Assembly: GCA_910579995.1 (NCBI GenBank)
Contig: CAJTWH010000041.1
Location: 1-5,363 of the forward strand
Length of the DNA stretch: 5,363 bases
From: an uncultured Muribaculaceae bacterium
Lineage (GTDB): Bacteria; Bacteroidota; Bacteroidia; Bacteroidales; Muribaculaceae
Reading direction: 5' to 3'
Shown: positions 1-5,363 of the stretch, in pieces
Position numbering within the stretch: position 1 is the stretch's first letter
How the letters are laid out: each line of letters opens with the position of its first letter
Made by a program: the position numbers and the translations under genes
The notes under the pieces: model-generated
Seen by the model: only the letters and a program-made list of their open reading frames with translations
Told to the model about the DNA's origin: nothing
Databases searched by the model: none

Positions 1-36
1 TTTGTAACTGCTGATAATATATGTCTTATCAGAAGT

Positions 37-2751
37 ATGCGTATGACACCCGAAGAGATAGCTCGAGAAAAGATTGACCGCATGTTTGCGGAAGCCGGAT
101 GGGCTGTGGTTGACCGCGACCACTACTCTCCCGATATAAGCGCTGCCGCGGTTGAAGAAGGCCTTATGAAAGGCAATCATGAGGCCGACTATCTGCTGTT
201 TATCAACGGCAAAGCTTTCGGTGTGCTCGAAGCAAAGCGCGAGGAAGTCGATGTATCCTCAACGTCTGTCTGCGAGCAGGCAGAGTTCTATACCAAGAGT
301 GTACCATCATGGTGTCCGGCTTGGTACGAGCCACTTCCTTTGGCATACGTTTCCAATGGCAAAGATTTGTTGTTCCGCGACTTGCGCGACCCCGACGGCT
401 CTTATCAGCCTTTGAAAGCCATCCATACTCCCAAACAGATTGTAAAGTTACTCGGTATCACCGACTATTACGCCGCTCTGCCAAACTTGCAGAGGCGCGG
501 ACTGCGCGATTGCCAATATGAGGCTATAACCGAACTTGAAAAAAGTTTCCGCGCCGGGCATAACCGCGCGCTCATGGAATTGGCCACCGGCGCAGGCAAG
601 ACGTTCACCGCCTGCCTTGCGATCTACCGCATGCTCAATTACACACCGATGAAGCGTGTGCTTTTTCTTGTTGACCGCAACAACCTCGGCAGGCAGGCGG
701 AGGGTGAGTTCGGCAGATTCAGACTCACCGAGAGCGGCGACCCTCTCAACACCATATTCTCGGTCAACAGGCTCAGATCGGCAAGCGTCAAAGAAAGCGA
801 CCAAATAGTGATATCCACAATCCAACGCCTTTTCTCTCTCCTATCAGGACAGCCCATAGAAGACTCCGACGATGATGAGGCAACCGAAGATATCCAAGGC
901 CACGTAACTCTGCCGCCCAACCCTGCACTGCCTCACGACTTCTTCGACATGATTATCATCGATGAATGTCACAGAAGCATTTACGGCAATTGGCGTGCAG
1001 TACTCGAATACTTCGACACAGCCAAACTCGTCGGTCTTACCGCTACTCCTGTCGCAGAGACAATTGCCTTCTTCAACAATAACCGCGTGATAAGATACTC
1101 ACTCGAGCAGTCTATTGTCGACGGGGTGAATGTCGCCGAACGTATTTACCGTATCAAGACAAAGGCAGAAGAAGGTGGAGCTATCCGCGAGGGCGACAAA
1201 TTCCACCGTATCACACGATATACCGGCAAAGTTGAAGACATCCGGAGCAAAACCCTCGAGACTTATACCGGTAAGGAGCTCAACCGCAGCATTGTAAACC
1301 CGGCTCAGATTAAACTCGTACTCGAGACGTATCGCGACGCCGTCTACAGCGAAATGTTTACCGACCCGCAGCGCGAGCCCGTAATGGATTATCTGCCGAA
1401 GACTCTGATATTCGCCCTCAACGACGCCCACGCCACCAACATCGTCAATATAGCAAAAGAAGTATTCGGACGCACCGACGACCGCTTCGTGCAGAAAATC
1501 ACATACTCGGCCGGCGACAGCACCGAGCTGATACGGTCGTTCAACAATGACAAAGACTTCCGTATTGCCGTCACAGTCACACTCGTAGCCACCGGCACCG
1601 ACGTGAAGCCGCTTGAAGTGCTCCTGTTCATGCGCGATGTTGAGTCGCTGCCGCTCTACACTCAGATGAAAGGGCGCGGAGTGCGCACAATCAGCGACGA
1701 CAAGCTTCGCAATGTCACGCCCAACGCCTTCAGCAAAGACTGCTATTTTCTTGTCGACGCCGTCGGTGTGACCGAGCATGAGAAAACAATGCCGACACCC
1801 GGCGACGATACCCCTATGCACACCTTGACTCTCAAGCAGCTGCTCGAGCGAATCACCCACGGCGACCTTAGCGACGACAATCTCCGGCTCCTTGCCGGAC
1901 GCCTCTCTCGGATCCACAACCGCGCCAAGGAAGACGAACGCTGCGAATTCGAAAGGCGGGCCAAAGCCGGTATGGCAGAGATTGCCTCTAATATATATCA
2001 GGCTTTCGAAACCTGCACTCTCCCGCCCTACCATAATGTCAACGAGCCCAACAATGAGCGCAAAGGTCTCGTTCGCCCGCTCGCAGTCAATCCCGACGCG
2101 CGGGAATATCTGCTTATCCTCAATGCAGGATTTGTAAAAATTCTCGACCCCGGCGAAGACAAGCTCATCGAAAAAGGTTTCTCGCAAGAAGAAGCGACAT
2201 CCACTACCGAAGCTTTTGAAAAATATATCGACAGCAACAAAGACGACATCGAGGCGCTCCGCATAATATATAACAATACCGCCGAACCACTCACCTATCA
2301 AATGCTCAAAGACCTGCAGATGAAACTCATGATGGCAAACCATAAGTTCAACATCCCGCAGCTATGGAATAATTACTCTATCCTCAACCCCAAGGCAGTG
2401 CAGAAATTCTCAACCAAAGACGAGAAAGACGCTCTGACAAACATCATACAACTTGTGCGCTATGCAATTCACTCCACACCCGAGCTGAAATCACTGCCCT
2501 CCTTGGCGGCTCAACGGTTCGAGCTATGGTGCGGTCAGACTCAGCGCTCGCTCACCGACTCCCAGAAAGAAATTATCCGACAGATAGTCAACTATATAGT
2601 CACCAACGGTTCGTCATCGCTCAAAGATGTCAGGGAATACGACAAGACCGTGGCGGCGCAGATAATTCACACTTTCGGCAGTGCCGACGCTGCCAAAGAA
2701 GCAATACTCTCTCTATCACAATTCCTTATCTTCAATAGAAAATCAGCATAA
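37..2751 (+). CDS. hsdR: Type I restriction enzyme R subunit (HsdR), EcoEI-like
   Basis: This is the ATP-dependent translocase and endonuclease subunit of a type I R-M complex (904 aa). It acts in the cytoplasm on unmethylated DNA together with HsdM and HsdS. Visible in order are an N-terminal PD-(D/E)XK nuclease (D51, E65-A66-K67, then Q81-xxx-Y85, the QxxxY motif of type I R nucleases) and a superfamily 2 helicase core. The core shows Q160 in a Q-motif-like context, Walker A ATGAGKT at 183-189 (K188), DECH at 309-312, TAT at 335-337, VATGTD at 517-522, and Q543 followed by GRGVR at 546-550. The C-terminus (about 752-904) resembles the EcoEI R-protein C-terminal domain. An acidic linker (about 275-285) precedes the DECH box. 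The frame stays open to the left edge, so ATG37 is the first visible ATG rather than a proven start; ATG43 is the alternative. Starting here gives the usual family N-terminus. The stop overlaps hsdM by 1 nt. No key residue is missing. Confidence 0.97.
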   Translation: MRMTPEEIAREKIDRMFAEAGWAVVDRDHYSPDISAAAVEEGLMKGNHEADYLLFINGKAFGVLEAKREEVDVSSTSVCEQAEFYTKSVPSWCPAWYEPLPLAYVSNGKDLLFRDLRDPDGSYQPLKAIHTPKQIVKLLGITDYYAALPNLQRRGLRDCQYEAITELEKSFRAGHNRALMELATGAGKTFTACLAIYRMLNYTPMKRVLFLVDRNNLGRQAEGEFGRFRLTESGDPLNTIFSVNRLRSASVKESDQIVISTIQRLFSLLSGQPIEDSDDDEATEDIQGHVTLPPNPALPHDFFDMIIIDECHRSIYGNWRAVLEYFDTAKLVGLTATPVAETIAFFNNNRVIRYSLEQSIVDGVNVAERIYRIKTKAEEGGAIREGDKFHRITRYTGKVEDIRSKTLETYTGKELNRSIVNPAQIKLVLETYRDAVYSEMFTDPQREPVMDYLPKTLIFALNDAHATNIVNIAKEVFGRTDDRFVQKITYSAGDSTELIRSFNNDKDFRIAVTVTLVATGTDVKPLEVLLFMRDVESLPLYTQMKGRGVRTISDDKLRNVTPNAFSKDCYFLVDAVGVTEHEKTMPTPGDDTPMHTLTLKQLLERITHGDLSDDNLRLLAGRLSRIHNRAKEDERCEFERRAKAGMAEIASNIYQAFETCTLPPYHNVNEPNNERKGLVRPLAVNPDAREYLLILNAGFVKILDPGEDKLIEKGFSQEEATSTTEAFEKYIDSNKDDIEALRIIYNNTAEPLTYQMLKDLQMKLMMANHKFNIPQLWNNYSILNPKAVQKFSTKDEKDALTNIIQLVRYAIHSTPELKSLPSLAAQRFELWCGQTQRSLTDSQKEIIRQIVNYIVTNGSSSLKDVREYDKTVAAQIIHTFGSADAAKEAILSLSQFLIFNRKSA

Positions 2752-2753
2752 TG
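2749..2753 (+). promoter_or_regulatory. TAATG stop/start overlap joining hsdR and hsdM
   Basis: The TAA stop of hsdR (2749-2751) shares its last A with the ATG of hsdM (2751-2753). No purine-rich Shine-Dalgarno stands out just upstream. Overlaps of this kind commonly let a terminating ribosome restart on the next frame. Here that would tie methyltransferase output to restriction-subunit translation. The overlap is seen directly; the coupling is inferred. Confidence 0.6.
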
Positions 2754-4175
2754 GCCGGAAATATATCAACCCCTCAAACACTCACCAAGAAAGTATGGAC
2801 TCTTGCCACTACCCTCGCCGGGCAGGGCATAGGATTCACCGATTATATCACACAGCTCACCTACCTACTCTTCCTTAAAATGGATCACGAGAATGTAGAG
2901 ATGTTTGAAGAAGAGTCGGCTCTGCCGGTCGGCTGCCGTTGGTTCGACCTTATAGCTGAAAAAGGCGAGGACTTGGTAGATACTTACGAGAAGATTCTCG
3001 ACACCCTCAGCAAGGAAGACAATCTTATCGGCACCATCTATACCAAAGCCCAGAACAAAATCGACAAGCCGGTTTACCTCAAGAAAGTAATCGACATGAT
3101 AGCCGAAGAATCATGGCTTGTGATGGACGGCGATGTCAAAGGCGCTATCTACGAGGGCATTCTCGAGAAGAACGGGCAGGACAAGAAAAGCGGTGCCGGT
3201 CAATACTTCACACCCCGCTCTCTCATTCAGGCAATGGTGGATGTCACCCGCCCTAAAATCGGCGAGACAGTGCTCGACCCTGCCTGCGGCACAGGAGGCT
3301 TCCTCCTCACTGCTTACGATTATATGAAAGCTCAGTCGGCCGACCGCGAGAAGCAAGATTTTCTGAAAAACAAATCGCTCCATGGAGTCGACAACACAGC
3401 CCTCGTTGTCACACTCGCCTCAATGAATCTCTATCTCCACGGGGTCGGAACCGACCGCAGCCCCATCGAGTGCCGCGACTCTCTTGAGCTCGAGCCCGAT
3501 GTGATGGCCGATGTAATATTGGCCAACCCGCCCTTTGGCACCCGCCCCGCAGGCTCGGTAGATATCGACCGCAAAGACTTCTATGTGCAGACAAAAAACA
3601 ATCAGCTCAACTTTCTCCAGCACATAATGCTGTCGCTAAAAGATGGAGGCCGCGCAGCCGTGGTGCTCCCCGACAACGTGCTGTTTGAGGGCGGAGCCGG
3701 CGAGACCATCCGCAAGCGTCTGCTGTCGGATTTCAATCTCCATACAATTCTGCGACTCCCTACAGGCATTTTCTACGCTCAGGGCGTAAAGGCCAACGTG
3801 CTTTTCTTCTCCAAAGGAACGCCGACAAAAGAAGTATGGTTCTACGACTATCGCACCGACATAAAGCACACCCTCGCCACAAACCCCATGCAGCGTCATC
3901 ATCTCGATGATTTCGTGGCCTGCTACAACAAGCGTACAGCGACATTCAACCCGGACTCCAACCCCAATGGCCGCTGGCGCAGATACGACGTTGCCGAATT
4001 GCTCAGCCGCGACAAGACAAGTCTTGACATAACATGGATACGCCAAGGCGGCGAAGTGGAAGATATCTCACTCGCCGACTTGATGGCCGACATAAAAACG
4101 AAAAGCGACAATATCTCCAAAGCTGTAGCCCAACTCGAGAAGCTATTCGCCGAACTTAACCTAAAAGACGAATAA
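2751..4175 (+). CDS. hsdM: Type I DNA methyltransferase M subunit (HsdM, N6-adenine)
   Basis: This 474-aa protein is the modification subunit. It transfers a methyl group from S-adenosylmethionine to adenine N6 at sites chosen by HsdS, and forms the core to which HsdR binds. The N-terminal about 140 residues are helical and fit the HsdM N-terminal domain (including LLFLKM). The catalytic part begins with QYFTPR (151-156). It then shows the SAM-binding motif I DPACGTGGF (176-184), HGVD (211-214, the motif II acidic region), the catalytic motif IV NPPF (259-262), which marks an amino-methyltransferase of the adenine type, and LPDNVLFEGG (306-315). The C-terminal end (about 440-474) looks helical and could contact HsdS. 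Length is normal for the family. The start is fixed by the 1-nt overlap with hsdR, and the next gene begins 2 nt after the stop. All catalytic motifs are intact, so modification activity is expected; the target base context cannot be read here. Confidence 0.97.
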   Translation: MAGNISTPQTLTKKVWTLATTLAGQGIGFTDYITQLTYLLFLKMDHENVEMFEEESALPVGCRWFDLIAEKGEDLVDTYEKILDTLSKEDNLIGTIYTKAQNKIDKPVYLKKVIDMIAEESWLVMDGDVKGAIYEGILEKNGQDKKSGAGQYFTPRSLIQAMVDVTRPKIGETVLDPACGTGGFLLTAYDYMKAQSADREKQDFLKNKSLHGVDNTALVVTLASMNLYLHGVGTDRSPIECRDSLELEPDVMADVILANPPFGTRPAGSVDIDRKDFYVQTKNNQLNFLQHIMLSLKDGGRAAVVLPDNVLFEGGAGETIRKRLLSDFNLHTILRLPTGIFYAQGVKANVLFFSKGTPTKEVWFYDYRTDIKHTLATNPMQRHHLDDFVACYNKRTATFNPDSNPNGRWRRYDVAELLSRDKTSLDITWIRQGGEVEDISLADLMADIKTKSDNISKAVAQLEKLFAELNLKDE

Positions 4176-4177
4176 CC

Positions 4178-5170
4178 ATGCAGATAATCCATGACATAAG
4201 AAAAATAATAGCCGAAGCTCGTTCAAAAGCCGTCCGTTCAGTTGATTTTTGCAGAGTTCAGATGTATTGGCAAATAGGCCAACGCATTGTCGAAGAAGAG
4301 CAAGGGGGCAAAGCCCGTGCTCAGTATGGAGAATATACTATTCGTGAAATTTCTAAATCACTGACGCCTGAATATGGGAGTGGATTTGGTGTGAGGCAAC
4401 TTGAACAAGCCCGACAATTTTATTTGGAATATCCAATTGCGAACGCAGTGCGTTCGCAATTCAATTGGACTCAGTATAGAGCTCTAATTCAGATATCTGA
4501 TAAAGACAAACGTGAATATTACGAACTGGAATGTCTTCACAATAATTGGACTGCCCGCGAACTTCAGCGTCAAATCAACTCAATGCTATATGAACGTTTA
4601 CTTCTCAGCAACGACAAGGAGGCAGTGCTTGCAATGGCTCGCAAAGAGCGTTTGCCCCAATCACCATCTGAGATCATAAAAGACCCGATGGTGCTCGAAT
4701 TTCTTGGGCTTGAGCGAAAGGCACATTATTACGAATCCGACCTTGAAACAGCGCTGATTGACCATCTCCAAGAATTTATTCTTGAACTTGGCAACGGCTT
4801 TACTTTTGTGGCACGCCAAAAACGGCTGCTTCTCGAAGACGATGAGTTTTTCGTTGACCTCGTGTTCTACAACCGTCTGGCACGCCGATTCTTGGTGATA
4901 GAACTCAAAACAGGCGAAGCGACACATCAGGCAATCGGACAGCTACAGATGTATGTCAACTACTACGACCGTTTCGAGAAACTCCCCGATGAGAACCCAA
5001 CAATCGGGCTTCTGTTGTGCACGAAAAAGAACGACACCGTAATCAAAATGACACTTCCTGCCGACAACGACTCTATCGTAGCCTCAAAATATCAACTGCT
5101 TCTTCCCTCTGAAGAACAGCTCAAAGCTGAAGTCGAGAAAGTTAAACTTCAATTAGAACGAGAGAATTAA
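4178..5170 (+). CDS. DUF1016/YhcG-family PD-(D/E)XK nuclease, accessory gene in the hsd operon
   Basis: This 330-aa protein belongs to the DUF1016 (YhcG) family, whose biological role is poorly defined. The N-terminal domain (about 5-150) carries the family signature: MYWQIGQRIVEEE, YGEYTIREISKSL, the GFGVRQLEQARQFYL segment, and NWTQYR at 96-101. The C-terminal domain (about 165-300) is a predicted PD-(D/E)XK nuclease with D227 (FFVDLVFYN), E242-L243-K244 (the VIELK strand), and Q255 in a following helix (GQLQMYVNYY). The active-site set is therefore complete. The last about 20 residues are charged and helical, possibly a short coiled coil. The gene starts 2 nt after hsdM and stops 1 nt before hsdS, so it is very probably co-transcribed with the R-M genes. 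An accessory role in DNA cleavage or in regulating restriction is an inference. A perfect inverted repeat lies within codons 86-98, and bases 4321-4560 are AT-richer than hsdM. A structural, non-catalytic role cannot be excluded. Confidence 0.93.
   Translation: MQIIHDIRKIIAEARSKAVRSVDFCRVQMYWQIGQRIVEEEQGGKARAQYGEYTIREISKSLTPEYGSGFGVRQLEQARQFYLEYPIANAVRSQFNWTQYRALIQISDKDKREYYELECLHNNWTARELQRQINSMLYERLLLSNDKEAVLAMARKERLPQSPSEIIKDPMVLEFLGLERKAHYYESDLETALIDHLQEFILELGNGFTFVARQKRLLLEDDEFFVDLVFYNRLARRFLVIELKTGEATHQAIGQLQMYVNYYDRFEKLPDENPTIGLLLCTKKNDTVIKMTLPADNDSIVASKYQLLLPSEEQLKAEVEKVKLQLEREN
4432..4469. repeat. Nested inverted repeat inside the DUF1016 coding sequence
   Basis: A perfect 12-bp inverted repeat, AATTGCGAACGC (4435-4446) and GCGTTCGCAATT (4450-4461), is separated by a 3-nt loop AGT. 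It is flanked by a second 8-bp inverted pair, TCCAATTG (4432-4439) and CAATTGGA (4462-4469), which shares bases with the inner arms, so the two pairings exclude each other in part. It reads in frame as part of PIANAVRSQFNWT (residues 86-98), immediately before the conserved NWTQYR block. No T-run follows, so it is not a classical intrinsic terminator. In mRNA it should form a stable hairpin. Its function, if any, is unknown. Confidence 0.85.
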
Positions 5171-5171
5171 G

Positions 5172-5363
5172 ATGAATACAAAAGCTCTGCGTCAGAAAAT
5201 TCTCGACCTCGCTATCCGTGGCAAGCTCGTGCCTCAGGACCCTAACGACGAACCCGCCTCAGTACTTCTCGACCGCATACGCGCCGAGAAAGAACGCCTT
5301 ATAGCCGAAGGAAAAATCAAACGCCCCAAATCTAAAACATCTTCCTCTGCGTCCCCTTATCAG
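5172..5363 (+). CDS. hsdS: Type I specificity subunit HsdS, N-terminal 64 codons (cut by window edge)
   Basis: This is the start of the DNA-recognition subunit that directs HsdM and HsdR to a bipartite target. The frame from ATG5172 is open to the last base of the window. Its first residues (ALRQKILDLAIRGKLVPQDP, then NDEPASVLLDRI, then RAEKERLIAEGKIK) are the helical conserved segment characteristic of HsdS proteins. A Lys/Ser-rich linker (KRPKSKTSSSAS) follows and would lead into the first target-recognition domain, which is not in the window. The start is supported by placement 1 nt after the preceding stop and by a start fitting the family. The identification rests on this motif and on position after hsdM. 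Whether the gene is intact, phase-variable or followed by further hsdS copies cannot be seen. Full-length relatives are usually around 400-500 residues or more. Confidence 0.93.
   Translation, partial: MNTKALRQKILDLAIRGKLVPQDPNDEPASVLLDRIRAEKERLIAEGKIKRPKSKTSSSASPYQ

Noticed and set aside
1..36. Possible promoter: TTTG at 1-4 and TAATAT at 15-20
   Set aside because: The Bacteroidetes pattern (TTTG about 19-21 bp before TAnnTTTG) is not completed, and the hsdR frame is open through this stretch. An AT-rich hexamer alone is not sufficient evidence.
21..77. A short upstream frame (ATG21, 18 codons) overlapping the hsdR start, as a possible leader peptide
   Set aside because: It has no similarity to known leaders, no ribosome binding site and no attenuator structure. 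With only 20 bases upstream in the window it cannot be distinguished from chance.
1099..2343. A 414-codon open frame on the minus strand inside hsdR
   Set aside because: It lies wholly opposite a strongly supported hsdR with intact motifs. Its translation shows no recognisable domain, and such long antisense frames are expected from hsdR's strong codon bias. It is treated as a shadow.
3636..4046. A 136-codon minus-strand frame inside hsdM
   Set aside because: It is antisense to the conserved C-terminal part of the methyltransferase, has no recognisable domain and has no separate regulatory context.
4432..4469. The palindrome as an intrinsic transcription terminator
   Set aside because: No U-run follows the stem, the sequence lies in mid-gene, and it codes in frame for part of a conserved protein.

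Overview
The window is most of a type I restriction-modification (R-M) locus, read entirely from the + strand. The likely host is a member of the Bacteroidales, possibly a gut lineage of moderate GC. This rests on the style of the type I proteins, especially the HsdS N-terminus, and on the lack of strong Shine-Dalgarno sequences before the starts. It is an inference, not a demonstrated assignment.

Layout: hsdR (37-2751, restriction/translocase subunit), hsdM (2751-4175, adenine-N6 methyltransferase subunit), a DUF1016/YhcG-family PD-(D/E)XK nuclease gene (4178-5170), and the first 64 codons of hsdS (5172 onward, specificity subunit), cut by the right edge. Junctions are extremely tight: a 1-nt overlap (TAATG) between hsdR and hsdM, a 2-nt gap between hsdM and the nuclease gene, and a 1-nt gap before hsdS. 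This argues for one polycistronic mRNA and probable translational coupling. No RNA gene, insertion sequence, CRISPR array, terminator or gene-free stretch over 300 bases is visible.

How it should work: HsdS chooses a bipartite target, HsdM methylates adenine there, and HsdR joins the M-S core to translocate and cut unmodified DNA. All visible catalytic motifs of HsdR and HsdM are intact, so the system looks functional as far as it can be read. The target sequence cannot be inferred because both target-recognition domains lie outside the window.

The least ordinary parts are the second, separate PD-(D/E)XK nuclease gene embedded between hsdM and hsdS, and a perfect 12-bp-arm inverted repeat inside its coding sequence, in a locally AT-richer stretch. 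Type I loci with extra linked ORFs, including DUF1016 genes, are already known. I therefore see an accessory-gene variant of a known system rather than a wholly new one.
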